From: Nioella sp. MMSF_3534
GTDB lineage: Bacteria; Pseudomonadota; Alphaproteobacteria; Rhodobacterales; Rhodobacteraceae
Length of the DNA: 64,000 nt
Assembly: GCF_030732985.1 (NCBI RefSeq)
Contig: NZ_JASHJX010000019.1
Span: 1 to 64,000, forward strand
Reading direction: 5' to 3'
Made by a program: the position numbers and the translations under genes. The notes below the pieces were generated by a model. The model saw nothing but the letters and a program-made list of their open reading frames with translations. It had not been told where the DNA came from and did not search any database. This document shows, piece after piece, positions 1 through 8,541 of the stretch (its first letter is position 1; each line of letters begins with the position of its first letter).

Positions 1-66
1 CCTTTCCCCATATGGCCCTCCCCTCCTCTTTGCGCTAAGCAAACCCCGCTCGACAGGAGGACCGAC

Positions 67-1899
67 ATGCCCAGATACCGTTCCCGCACGACCACCCATG
101 GCCGCAACATGGCCGGTGCCCGTGGCCTTTGGCGCGCCACCGGGATGACCGATGGCGATTGGGACAAGCCCATCATCGCGATCGTCAACAGCTTTACCCA
201 ATTCGTGCCGGGGCATGTGCACCTCAAGGACCTCGGTCAGATGGTCGCGCGAGAGGTCGAGGCGGCGGGCGGGGTTGCCAAGGAGTTTAACACCATCGCG
301 GTCGATGATGGCATCGCCATGGGCCATGACGGGATGCTGTATAGCCTGCCGAGTCGCGAGGTCATCGCCGACAGCGTCGAATACATGGTCAACGCCCATT
401 GCGCCGATGCGATGGTCTGCATCTCGAACTGCGACAAGATCACGCCGGGCATGCTGATGGCCGCCATGCGGCTCAATATCCCCGCGATTTTCGTGTCCGG
501 CGGCCCGATGGAGGCCGGCAAGATCGACATCGAAGATCTGGAGATGAGCAAGATCGACCTTGTGGATGCGATGGTCGCTGCCGCCAATGACAGCTTCACC
601 GACGCCCAAGTGCAGCATATCGAGGAGAACGCCTGCCCGACCTGCGGGTCGTGCTCCGGCATGTTCACCGCGAACTCGATGAACTGTCTGGCTGAGGCCC
701 TGGGTCTGGCGCTGCCGGGAAATGGCTCCACGCTCGCCACGCATTCCGACCGCAAGGGCCTGTTCCTGGAGGCCGGTCGCAAGATCGTCGAGATCGCCAA
801 GCGTCATTACGAGGGCGAGGAAAAGGGCCTGCTGCCGCGCGAGATCGCGACATTCGAGGCGTTCGAGAACGCGATGAGCCTCGATATCGCCATGGGCGGG
901 TCCACCAACACCGTGCTGCACCTGCTGGCCATCGCCCATGAAGGCGAGGTGGATTTCACCATGACCGATATGGACCGGCTCAGCCGCAAGGTGCCCTGCC
1001 TGTGCAAGGTCGCGCCCAACACCGCGAACGTCCATATGGAGGACGTGCACCGCGCCGGCGGCATCTTCTCGATCCTGGGGGAACTGAGCCGCGCGGGCCT
1101 GCTGCACAACGAATGTCACACGGTGCATTCCAGCACCATGGGCGAGGCGATTGCCAAGTGGGATATCGCGGTGGCGAACAACCCCGAGGCGGAGAGCCTG
1201 TTCAAGGCAGCCCCCGGTGGCGTCCGCACGACGCAGGCCTTCAGCCAGTCGAACCGGTACAAGGAACTGGATACCGACCGCACCAACGGCGTGATCCGCG
1301 ACAAGGACAACGCGTTCAGCCAGGACGGGGGCCTTGCCGTTCTGTTCGGCAATATCGCGCTGGATGGCTGCATCGTGAAAACCGCCGGTGTCGATGCGTC
1401 GATCCTGCAATTCACCGGCACCGCCCATGTCTGCGAAAGCCAGGATGAGGCCGTCAGCAACATCCTGACCGGCAAGGTGAAAGAGGGCGACGTGGTGGTC
1501 ATCCGCTACGAAGGCCCGCGCGGCGGGCCGGGGATGCAGGAGATGCTCTACCCGACCTCTTACCTGAAGTCGAAGGGGCTTGGGAAAGCCTGCGCGCTGC
1601 TGACCGATGGCCGCTTTTCTGGCGGGACCTCGGGTCTGTCGATCGGGCACGTGTCGCCCGAGGCCGCCGAGGGCGGCGCGATCGGGCTTGTCCAGAACGG
1701 CGACAAGATCGAGATCGACATCCCCAACCGCACCATCAACCTCGCCGTGTCGGACGAAGAAATGGCCGCCCGCCGCGCCGCACAGGAGGCCGCCGGGTGG
1801 AAACCCGCCAAGCCGCGCGCCCGCAAGGTTTCGACCGCGCTCAAGGCCTATGCCGCCCTCACCACCAGCGCCGCCAAGGGCGCCGTTCGCCAAGTCTGA
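67..1899 (+). CDS. ilvD: Dihydroxy-acid dehydratase
   Basis: Catalyses dehydration of 2,3-dihydroxy acids to 2-oxo acids in valine, isoleucine and pantothenate synthesis, in the cytoplasm. The 610-residue product has the family's usual full length. Seen: the Fe-S/Mg site around D81 and C122-K124 (motif CDKITPG), the second cysteine cluster near residues 190-196 ([11 protein letters not shown]), and the conserved C-terminal GRFSGGTSG motif with its catalytic serine. The start is supported by an AGGAGG ribosome site seven bases before the ATG. The next gene, a D-amino-acid transaminase, begins 13 bases after the stop and is probably cotranscribed. Identification is secure. Confidence 0.97.
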   Translation: MPRYRSRTTTHGRNMAGARGLWRATGMTDGDWDKPIIAIVNSFTQFVPGHVHLKDLGQMVAREVEAAGGVAKEFNTIAVDDGIAMGHDGMLYSLPSREVIADSVEYMVNAHCADAMVCISNCDKITPGMLMAAMRLNIPAIFVSGGPMEAGKIDIEDLEMSKIDLVDAMVAAANDSFTDAQVQHIEENACPTCGSCSGMFTANSMNCLAEALGLALPGNGSTLATHSDRKGLFLEAGRKIVEIAKRHYEGEEKGLLPREIATFEAFENAMSLDIAMGGSTNTVLHLLAIAHEGEVDFTMTDMDRLSRKVPCLCKVAPNTANVHMEDVHRAGGIFSILGELSRAGLLHNECHTVHSSTMGEAIAKWDIAVANNPEAESLFKAAPGGVRTTQAFSQSNRYKELDTDRTNGVIRDKDNAFSQDGGLAVLFGNIALDGCIVKTAGVDASILQFTGTAHVCESQDEAVSNILTGKVKEGDVVVIRYEGPRGGPGMQEMLYPTSYLKSKGLGKACALLTDGRFSGGTSGLSIGHVSPEAAEGGAIGLVQNGDKIEIDIPNRTINLAVSDEEMAARRAAQEAAGWKPAKPRARKVSTALKAYAALTTSAAKGAVRQV

Positions 1900-1912
1900 G
1901 AAGGAACGAAGA

Positions 1913-2776
1913 ATGACCCGCACCGTCTATGTGAACGGCGACTACCTGCCGGAAAATGAAGCGAAGGTCTCGATCTTCGACCGGGGGTTTCTTTTTGCCG
2001 ATGGCGTCTATGAAGTGACCTCGGTGCTCGGCGGCAAGCTCATCGACTTCGCCGGTCACGCCAAGCGTCTCCAGCGGTCGCTGGACGAGCTGGAGATGAA
2101 GAACCCGCTCAGCACCGAGGACCTGCTGGAAGTTCACCGTCAGTTGGTTGAACGGAACGGCATCACCGATGGCCTGATCTACCTGCAGATCACCCGCGGC
2201 GCGCCCGATGATCGCGATTTCGCCTTCCCGCCCGCAGAGACCGCGCCGACCATCGTCCTGTTCACCCAGAACAAGCCCGGTCTGGCGGATGCCCCGCAGG
2301 CCAAGACCGGTATGAAGGTGATTTCGGTCGAAGACCTCCGGTGGGGTCGCCGTGATATCAAGACGGTGCAGTTGCTCTACCCTTCGCTTGGCAAGATGGC
2401 CGCGAAGAAGGCGGGCTGTGATGACGCCTGGCTGGTCGAGGATGGGTTCGTGACCGAAGGCACCTCGAACAACGCCTATATCGTGACCAAGGATGGCACC
2501 ATCGTCACGCGGCAGCTGTCCAACGACATCCTGCACGGCATCACCCGCGCCGCTGTGCTGCGCTTCGCGCGAGAGGCACAGATGAAGGTGGAGGAGCGCC
2601 CCTTCACCATCGCCGAAGCGCAGGACGCGGCTGAGGCCTTCGTGACCTCCGCCTCCGCCTTCGTGATGCCGGTGGTGGAGATCGACGGTCAGCCCGTGGG
2701 CACCGGCATGGTCGGTGAGATCGCCCCGCGCATCCGCGAGATTTACCTTGAGGAAATGCGCAAGGCGGCGATCTGA
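1913..2776 (+). CDS. dat: D-amino-acid transaminase (class IV PLP enzyme)
   Basis: PLP-dependent fold-type IV aminotransferase, probably interconverting D-alanine and D-glutamate for the cell wall. The 287-residue protein shows the catalytic lysine at about residue 150 (motif RRDIK), the PLP-binding glutamate in FVTEGTSNN near 182, and an N-terminus (YVNGDYLPENEAKVSIFDRG) typical of D-alanine transaminases rather than IlvE. An upstream in-frame extension overlapping ilvD is rejected because this ATG has an AAGGA site and starts 13 bases after the ilvD stop. It could instead act on branched-chain acids, given the neighbour; sequence alone cannot exclude that. Confidence 0.88.
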   Translation: MTRTVYVNGDYLPENEAKVSIFDRGFLFADGVYEVTSVLGGKLIDFAGHAKRLQRSLDELEMKNPLSTEDLLEVHRQLVERNGITDGLIYLQITRGAPDDRDFAFPPAETAPTIVLFTQNKPGLADAPQAKTGMKVISVEDLRWGRRDIKTVQLLYPSLGKMAAKKAGCDDAWLVEDGFVTEGTSNNAYIVTKDGTIVTRQLSNDILHGITRAAVLRFAREAQMKVEERPFTIAEAQDAAEAFVTSASAFVMPVVEIDGQPVGTGMVGEIAPRIREIYLEEMRKAAI

Positions 2777-2796
2777 GCTGATGCTATTGCAGATGT

Positions 2797-2827
2797 GAGA
2801 AAGGGCCGCACAATGCGGCCCTTTCTC
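2797..2827. terminator. Bidirectional intrinsic terminator between convergent genes
   Basis: A perfect 13-bp inverted repeat, GAGAAAGGGCCGC, lies around the 5-base loop ACAAT. Its A-rich left side and T-rich right side give a U-rich stretch in either direction. It lies between the D-amino-acid transaminase and the convergent DEAD-box helicase, so it can end both transcripts. Confidence 0.8.
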
Positions 2828-2828
2828 G

Positions 2829-4115
2829 TCATGCGGCCGGCTTGCGGCGTTGTTTGTTGCGACGTGCCTGACGTGGTTTGGCCGGGGCCTGACTCTGGCT
2901 TTGGCCCTTGCTGGCCCCTCCACCACCGGACCGGCGGCGACGTTGCCCCCCACCTCCGCGCTTGGGCTTGTCTTCCTTCACCGGTTCCGGGCGGCGACCG
3001 CTGGCAACGGGGATCGAGATCTTCATGACCTTCTCGATATCCTTCAGCTGATCGACCTCTTCGGCACAGCAGAAGGCAATTGCCTCGCCATCCTTGCCGG
3101 CACGTGCAGTGCGCCCGATGCGGTGAACGTAGTTGTCGGGCACGTCGGGCAGGTCGTAGTTGTAGACGGTACGCACATCGGGAATGTCGATGCCACGCGC
3201 GGCCACGTCGGTCGCCACGAGGATCTTCACCTGCCCGTCCTTGAACGCCTTGATGGCGCGGTCGCGCTGACCCTGGCTCTTGTTGCCATGGATCGAGGCG
3301 GCGTCGAACCCGTCGGCAACCAGCCCTTTCATCAGCTTCTCAGCCCCATGCTTGGTGCGGGAAAACACCAGGCTCAGCGTATCGGGGTGGCGGCGCAGAA
3401 GCTCGCGCAGCAGGGCGGGTTTTTCGCTTTTGGCGATGAAATGGATGCACTGCGTCACCTTGTCGGCGGCTTTACCCGGCGGCGAGACCTGCACTTTGCG
3501 CGGGTTCGTCAGGTAGGTGCGCGACAGCTCCTCCATCTGCTTGGGCATGGTGGCCGAAAACAGCATGGTCTGGCGCGGGGTGCCCAAAGCGGGCGCAATC
3601 CGGCGCAGCGCGTGGATGAAACCGAGGTCCAGCATCTGGTCGGCCTCGTCCAGCACAAGGAACTGGGCCAGGTCCAGCCGCACCGCGCGGCGGTCCATCA
3701 GGTCGATCAGGCGACCGGGGGTGGCCACCAGAATATCGGTGCCGCGTTCGAGGAAGCGCATCTGCACATTGATCGACTGCCCGCCGACAACGGTGCCAAC
3801 GCGCAGGTGAGAGCCCTTCACATAAGTCCGCAGGTTCTCGGCAATCTGGTTGGTCAGTTCGCGCGTCGGCGCAAGGACCAGCGCCTTGACGGATTTGGGT
3901 TCGCGCTTGCCCTGATGGGCCAGCAGGTGTTCCACCAGCGGCAGGCCAAAGGCCGCGGTCTTGCCGGTGCCGGTCTGGGCAAGGCCCATGATGTCGTGAC
4001 CGGCCAGCGCCAGCGGGATCGCCTGGTTCTGGATGGGCGTTGGGGTGTCGTAGCCGGCGGATTTGACGGCGGCCAGCAGGGTCGGCGAGAGGCCGAGCAT
4101 ATCGAAATCGAACAA
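2829..4115 (-). CDS. DEAD-box ATP-dependent RNA helicase (RhlE-like)
   Basis: RNA-unwinding ATPase likely acting in ribosome assembly or RNA turnover. The 428-residue protein has the Q motif near residue 25-30 (TPTPIQNQAI), Walker A AQTGTGKT at 46-53, DEAD at 156-159, SAT at 187-189 and motif VI HRIGRTARAG near 330. The last 55 residues are Lys/Arg/Gly-rich and low complexity, as in RhlE-type helicases that use basic tails to hold RNA. It is transcribed convergently to the transaminase. The 5' leader contains a perfect palindrome (4164-4181). RhlE versus another DEAD subgroup is not settled by eye. Confidence 0.93.
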   Translation of the reverse strand: MFDFDMLGLSPTLLAAVKSAGYDTPTPIQNQAIPLALAGHDIMGLAQTGTGKTAAFGLPLVEHLLAHQGKREPKSVKALVLAPTRELTNQIAENLRTYVKGSHLRVGTVVGGQSINVQMRFLERGTDILVATPGRLIDLMDRRAVRLDLAQFLVLDEADQMLDLGFIHALRRIAPALGTPRQTMLFSATMPKQMEELSRTYLTNPRKVQVSPPGKAADKVTQCIHFIAKSEKPALLRELLRRHPDTLSLVFSRTKHGAEKLMKGLVADGFDAASIHGNKSQGQRDRAIKAFKDGQVKILVATDVAARGIDIPDVRTVYNYDLPDVPDNYVHRIGRTARAGKDGEAIAFCCAEEVDQLKDIEKVMKISIPVASGRRPEPVKEDKPKRGGGGQRRRRSGGGGASKGQSQSQAPAKPRQARRNKQRRKPAA

Positions 4116-4446
4116 GGTCTTCCTTTCCGGCGCGATGGCGCGCTCGGGTGTAAACGGATCATCGTTCCCGGAATCGGGAACAGCGAGGGTGCGGTCAGGC
4201 GCTCTGCGAAACGGGCGGATCCCATTGAACCGGCCGGACCGTCAGACCCTGCGTGATGGGGACTGGGAATTCTGTTGTGCCGTGAACGCGGGGGCGACGG
4301 GGTCGCAAGGGGCGTTCGGCTCACGCGGCCAATGGGCACGGGTGTCACATGTTCGCAATTGCAGCATAAGTCAAGCCTGTTGCCCCTTTTGATTCCCTCG
4401 GGCTTGCGGTATGTGGCGCGCTGTTCCCAACCAAGAGGACAAAATC
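4116..4446. other. 331-base divergent intergenic region
   Basis: Lies between the leftward helicase and rightward asd. It holds a perfect 7-bp palindrome close to the helicase start, an AAGAGGA ribosome site for asd, and a weak TTGATT-N15-TATGTG promoter-like pair just before asd whose spacing is short. I find no supported small gene on either strand. Confidence 0.5.
4164..4181. promoter_or_regulatory. Perfect palindrome in the helicase leader
   Basis: GTTCCCG-GAAT-CGGGAAC is a perfect 7-4-7 inverted repeat about 50 bases before the helicase ATG. It may be a repressor operator or an mRNA hairpin in the 5' leader. No U-run follows on the leftward strand, so it is not an obvious terminator. 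Confidence 0.45.
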
Positions 4447-5469
4447 ATGGGCTACAAAGTTGCCGTTGTCGGCGCCACGGGTAACGTGGGCCGCGAAATG
4501 CTGAACATCCTGGCCGAGCGCCAGTTCCCGGTGGATGAGATCGCCGCACTGGCATCGCGCCGTTCGCTTGGGACCGAGTGCAGCTTCGGTGACACCACAC
4601 TGAAAACCCAGGATCTGGATACATTCGATTTCACCGGGTGGGACATTGCGCTCTTCGCCATTGGCTCGGACGCGACCAAGCAATACGCCCCCAAGGCCGC
4701 CAAGGCGGGTTGCATCGTCATCGATAACAGCTCGCTCTACCGCTACGACCCGGATATTCCGCTGGTCGTGCCCGAGGTGAACCCCGAGGCCGTCGATGGC
4801 TATGCAAAGAAGAACATCATCGCGAATCCCAACTGCTCGACCGCGCAGATGGTGGTGGCACTGAAGCCGCTGCATGACCGTGCGCGGATCAAGCGGGTGG
4901 TGGTCTCGACCTATCAATCCGTGTCCGGCACTGGCAAGGACGCGATCGACGAGCTGTGGGACCAGACCAAGGGCATGTATGTTCCGGGTCAGGAAGTGGC
5001 CCCCAAGGTCTACCCCAAGCAGATCGCCTTCAACGTGATTCCCCATATCGACGTTTTCATGGAAGACGGTTCGACCAAGGAAGAATGGAAGATGGTGGCC
5101 GAAACCAAGAAGATCGTGGACCCCGCGATCAAGGTCACGGCAACCTGCGTGCGGGTGCCGGTCTTCGTGGGCCATTCGGAAGCGATCAACATCGAGTTCG
5201 AAGAGTTCATCGACGAGGACGAGGTCCGCGATATCCTGCGCGAGGCGCCGGGCATTCTGGTGGTCGACAAGCGCGAGGCCGGTGGCTACGTGACGCCGGT
5301 GGAATGCGTGGGCGACTATGCGACTTTCATCAGCCGCATCCGTCAGGACAGCACCATCGAGAACGGCATCAACCTGTGGTGCGTGTCCGACAACCTGCGC
5401 AAGGGCGCGGCGCTAAATGCGGTGCAGATCGCCGAAACGCTCGGCAATCGGGTGCTGAAAAAGGGCTGA
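4447..5469 (+). CDS. asd: Aspartate-semialdehyde dehydrogenase
   Basis: Reduces aspartyl phosphate to aspartate semialdehyde, the branch point to lysine/diaminopimelate, threonine and methionine. The 340-residue protein has the NADP-binding GATGNVG at 9-15, catalytic C130 in ANPNCSTAQ, and a C-terminal HSEAINIEFE segment matching the family. An in-frame ATG 36 bases upstream is less likely because the AAGAGGA site sits eight bases before the chosen ATG. Together with dapD and dapE later in the window it supplies three steps of diaminopimelate synthesis. A terminator-like hairpin follows the stop. Confidence 0.96.
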   Translation: MGYKVAVVGATGNVGREMLNILAERQFPVDEIAALASRRSLGTECSFGDTTLKTQDLDTFDFTGWDIALFAIGSDATKQYAPKAAKAGCIVIDNSSLYRYDPDIPLVVPEVNPEAVDGYAKKNIIANPNCSTAQMVVALKPLHDRARIKRVVVSTYQSVSGTGKDAIDELWDQTKGMYVPGQEVAPKVYPKQIAFNVIPHIDVFMEDGSTKEEWKMVAETKKIVDPAIKVTATCVRVPVFVGHSEAINIEFEEFIDEDEVRDILREAPGILVVDKREAGGYVTPVECVGDYATFISRIRQDSTIENGINLWCVSDNLRKGAALNAVQIAETLGNRVLKKG

Positions 5470-5504
5470 GCCGAAAGGCCGCTTGACGACTCGACAAAGA
5501 AGAT

Positions 5505-5539
5505 AAACCCTCCTTGCACAACCTGCTTGGAGGGTTTTT
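5505..5539 (+). terminator. Terminator-like hairpin overlapping the next gene's ribosome site
   Basis: Perfect 9-bp stem AAACCCTCC / GGAGGGTTT with a 15-base loop, followed by a short T run. It follows asd by about 35 bases and is a good intrinsic terminator. Its right arm is also the GGAGGG Shine-Dalgarno of the MuiA-like gene, whose ATG is at 5542. It may therefore also occlude translation of any read-through mRNA. Confidence 0.65.
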
Positions 5540-5541
5540 CA

Positions 5542-7167
5542 ATGAAATTTCATGTATTTGCGATTAGCGTTCTGACGGCGGGCATGGCCCATGCCGACGA
5601 CATTCCCCTGCGCGCCGACGTGACCCACGCCACGATCTATGGCGGCGCGGCCGAGGTGACGCGGCACGCGACGGTGACCGTCCCCGCAGGCGCGCATCGG
5701 CTGCTGGTGCCGGTCCCGTCCTATATGCAGGATGCCGGTGTCGTCAGCGCCGCGCTGTCGGACGGCACCCCGCTTGGCCCGGTGCGTCTGGAATTGGCCC
5801 CCGGTTTCGAGGACGGCCAGTTCGACACGCCTGCACAGGCCGCCCTGCGCGCCCGGATCGAGGCGCTGGAGGCCGAGATCGAAGAGGCAGAGGATCAGCT
5901 TGCCCATATCGAAGCGGGTCTTGGCACGATTGCCCTGCAACGTCGCTATCTGGAAAGCTACGCCTCCAGCGCCTCGGGCGAGGTGACGGCCCCGGATGAG
6001 ATCGGCGAGGTGATGAGCGAGCTTGGCCAGCAGATGGAGGGACTGGTCACGGAGCTGTTTGAAGGCGAACGCCAGCAGGATGAACAGCTTATGGTGATTG
6101 CCGATCTTCAGTTTGAGTTGAGTGAAGCAGAGGCAGAGCTGCGCGCGCTTTACCCGCTTGGTGCAGACAGCATTGCGCTTGCCATTCCGGTTGCGGTTTC
6201 GGCCGATGCAGAACTGCCTGTTGTCCTCACCCATACGTTAAGCGGCTTCGGCTGGAACATGAGCTACACCGCACGCCTGTCGACGGTCGAAGGCAGCTTG
6301 TCGCTAGACCGTACCGCGCGGTTGGAAAGCTACGTGCCCGACAGATGGGAAGATGTTGCCCTGACCCTGTCAGGCGAAGAATGGGGGCAGGAGCTGGATA
6401 TGACCGGTGTCTGGCCCTCGCCCGCCCGGATCGAAGAGGAACGACCGCCAGAAGTGTTTGACGGACGGCTGGCCGGGGCGGCGTATGTGGAACCGGTGTT
6501 GGAACCCGTGGTCATCATGGAAGACACGGCCTCGTTCGAAAGCTTCGGCCTGTCTTTCTCCGCCGCGGTCGCCGATCCGCAAACGATCAGCCAAGGCGCG
6601 GAAACGCTGGTGCCGTTTGATGCGCTGACCCTTGATCCCGAGATCACCATCGAGGCTAACCCACGCCACGACGACACCGCTTTCCTGATCGCGCGGGCCG
6701 AGAACACAACCGGCCAGCCGCTGATCCCCGGTGACATGGCCGTTTACCGCGATGCGGCGTTTCTGTCGGACCTGTATCTGGACACCGTCCCGCCCGGCGG
6801 CGAGGTGGAACTGCCCTTCGGGTCGGTCGATCACCTGCAACTGTTCTGGCGGGATCTGTCGCGGAATGAGGGCGACGAGGGGTTCTTCAACCGGTCCAAC
6901 GTGCAGCGGCAGGTGGTGGAATTTGGCATCACCAATGTCTCGGACCAGCCCGAAGACGTGCGCATCCTCTACGCCGTGCCATACACGGAACAGGAGGATC
7001 TGGAACTGGACCTGACCCTGTCGATTGCGCCAAGCGTCGAAAACCTCGACGGTCGGCGCGGTATCCATGCCTGGGATCTGACCGTCGGTGCGGGCGAAAC
7101 CCGCACCATCCGGATGGAGGCTGATATGTCCTGGCCCGAGGGCTACGACCTTTACTGGCGTCCGTAA
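5542..7167 (+). CDS. MuiA-family (DUF4139) envelope protein
   Basis: Exported protein of the 'mucoidy inhibitor A' family; molecular function unknown. The 541-residue product starts with a signal peptide (about residues 1-18, ending GMAHA) and has the typical N-terminal DUF4140-like region (HATIYGGAAEVTRHATV). A Glu/Ala-rich coiled coil follows at about 85-190, then a C-terminal beta-rich DUF4139 region ending in YDLYWRP. The start is chosen for the signal peptide and the GGAGGG site. It stands alone between asd and the convergent bicarbonate operon. The name reflects family similarity only and no mucoid phenotype is implied here. Confidence 0.85.
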   Translation: MKFHVFAISVLTAGMAHADDIPLRADVTHATIYGGAAEVTRHATVTVPAGAHRLLVPVPSYMQDAGVVSAALSDGTPLGPVRLELAPGFEDGQFDTPAQAALRARIEALEAEIEEAEDQLAHIEAGLGTIALQRRYLESYASSASGEVTAPDEIGEVMSELGQQMEGLVTELFEGERQQDEQLMVIADLQFELSEAEAELRALYPLGADSIALAIPVAVSADAELPVVLTHTLSGFGWNMSYTARLSTVEGSLSLDRTARLESYVPDRWEDVALTLSGEEWGQELDMTGVWPSPARIEEERPPEVFDGRLAGAAYVEPVLEPVVIMEDTASFESFGLSFSAAVADPQTISQGAETLVPFDALTLDPEITIEANPRHDDTAFLIARAENTTGQPLIPGDMAVYRDAAFLSDLYLDTVPPGGEVELPFGSVDHLQLFWRDLSRNEGDEGFFNRSNVQRQVVEFGITNVSDQPEDVRILYAVPYTEQEDLELDLTLSIAPSVENLDGRRGIHAWDLTVGAGETRTIRMEADMSWPEGYDLYWRP

Positions 7168-7173
7168 GGGAAG

Positions 7174-7200
7174 GGGCCGGGCGTCAGAACCGCTCGGCCC
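7174..7200. terminator. Hairpin between convergent genes
   Basis: GGGCCGGGCG pairs with CGCTCGGCCC across a 7-base loop, with one G-T position. It sits seven bases after the MuiA-like stop and overlaps the last codons of the SbtB-like gene. No clear U-run is present, so termination would be weak or factor-assisted. Confidence 0.45.
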
Positions 7201-7495
7201 GCAGCACCTCGCAATCGGTGACGCTGACCACGCCGATATGACGCTCCACCACGGCAAAGGCCGCTTCCAGCAGGGCATCCAGCCTTTCGGGTTTGATGAT
7301 ACAGACAACGGCCAGCATCCCGCCCGCCCGGCTGACTTGGCCCGCGCGGCTCCACTCCCCCGACCGGCCCGACCCACCCTTGACGGGCAGGATGGTGTAC
7401 CCGGTCACATCGGCCTTTCGCAGCGCCTCGGTCAGGCGGCGTTCCATCATCGATTCGATGATGATTTCGACACGTTTTGCCTTGTGGGTCTGCAT
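7184..7495 (-). CDS. PII-like signalling protein (SbtB-type)
   Basis: Small ligand-binding trimeric PII-superfamily protein expected to control the bicarbonate transporter encoded immediately upstream. The 103 residues begin with a PII-like beta strand (KRVEIIIESM), have a glycine-rich T-loop region at about 36-50 (LPVKGGSGRSGEW), and end with a strand containing HIGVVSVTD. The uridylylated tyrosine segment of canonical GlnB is absent, which fits SbtB-type proteins that bind adenyl nucleotides. It starts four bases after the sbtA stop, so the genes are cotranscribed. Ligand choice cannot be read from the sequence. Confidence 0.8.
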   Translation of the reverse strand: MQTHKAKRVEIIIESMMERRLTEALRKADVTGYTILPVKGGSGRSGEWSRAGQVSRAGGMLAVVCIIKPERLDALLEAAFAVVERHIGVVSVTDCEVLRAERF

Positions 7496-7498
7496 CGG

Positions 7499-8485
7499 TC
7501 AGCCTCCGGTCACGGTGCGGGCAATGGCCAGATAGATCGGGATGCCCAGGGTCAGGTTAAAGGGGAAGGTGACGCCGAGCGACAGCGTCAGGTAGATGGA
7601 CGGGTTCGCCTCTGGCAGGGCCACGCGCATGGCTGCAGGGACCGCGATGTAAGAGGCCGAGGCCGACAGCACCATGAACAGCGCCACGCCCCCCGCCGAC
7701 AGGCCGATCAGAATCCCGGCGGCAAGGCCAAACAGACTGCCAACCAGCGGCATGACGATCCCGAAGGCCAGCAGGCCGGGCCGCAGAACCCCCGCCGCGC
7801 TGCGCAGACCGCGCCCCGCAACCAGCCCCATATCCAGCAGGAAGAGGCAGAGCACACCCTGGAAGGGCGCCACGATGAAGCTTTCGATCCGGGCCAGCCC
7901 GTCCGCCCCTGTGATCGCGCCGATCAGGAACGACCCGATCAGCAGCACGATGGAGCCATTGAGCAGGATTTCCCGCAGCAGTTCCCCATCCATCTCTTCG
8001 CTGTTCGTTTTGTCCCCGTAGCGCGCGATCAGCCACAGGGCGGCAAGGATCGCCGGGGCCTCCATCGCGGCGGCGACGGCGACCATGAAGCCTTCGCCCG
8101 CCAGCCCCGCAGAATCGAGCACCGACGTGCCCGCCACGAAGGTCACGATAGAGATCGACCCGTAATGCGCGGCGACGGCGGCGGCGTTGGTGACATCCAG
8201 CCCCGACATGACGCGCAGCAAGGCGAAGGCGACCAACGGCAGAACGAAGGACAACACCACGCCCGCCACCAAAGACAGGATCAGCGCCGTGTCCACCCCG
8301 TGCGACGCCACGCTGGCCCCGCCCTTGAAGCCGATGGCAAACAGCAGATAGAGCGACATGGCCTTGGCCACGGCCTCTGGCACCGTCAGGTCGGATTTCG
8401 CATAGGCGGCAGCGAATCCAAGCACGAAAAAGAGGATGATGGGCGACAGCAGGTTTTCTGCCGCCAGCGAAAGTATCTGGTCCAT
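7499..8485 (-). CDS. sbtA: Sodium-dependent bicarbonate transporter, SbtA family
   Basis: Inner-membrane permease of the SbtA family, which in cyanobacteria brings in bicarbonate with sodium. The 328-residue protein is almost entirely hydrophobic with about ten predicted membrane segments. It has the family-like HYGSISIVTFVAG motif near the end of the first half and a matching SASASYIAVPAAMR motif in the second half. That inverted repeat of Ser-rich segments forms the substrate site in SbtA. It lies between a beta carbonic anhydrase (upstream) and an SbtB-like protein (downstream), all leftward. Cation and anion specificity are inferred from family and context. Confidence 0.85.
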   Translation of the reverse strand: MDQILSLAAENLLSPIILFFVLGFAAAYAKSDLTVPEAVAKAMSLYLLFAIGFKGGASVASHGVDTALILSLVAGVVLSFVLPLVAFALLRVMSGLDVTNAAAVAAHYGSISIVTFVAGTSVLDSAGLAGEGFMVAVAAAMEAPAILAALWLIARYGDKTNSEEMDGELLREILLNGSIVLLIGSFLIGAITGADGLARIESFIVAPFQGVLCLFLLDMGLVAGRGLRSAAGVLRPGLLAFGIVMPLVGSLFGLAAGILIGLSAGGVALFMVLSASASYIAVPAAMRVALPEANPSIYLTLSLGVTFPFNLTLGIPIYLAIARTVTGG

Positions 8486-8541
8486 GTCGTCCCCACATTC
8501 CGACGGGCTGTTCAGAGGCCGCAGAACGGTTCCGAAATTCC

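Noticed and set aside
4381-4446. TTGATT-N15-TATGTG as the asd promoter
   Set aside because: Fifteen-base spacing is too short for a confident sigma-70 promoter; mentioned only in the intergenic entry.
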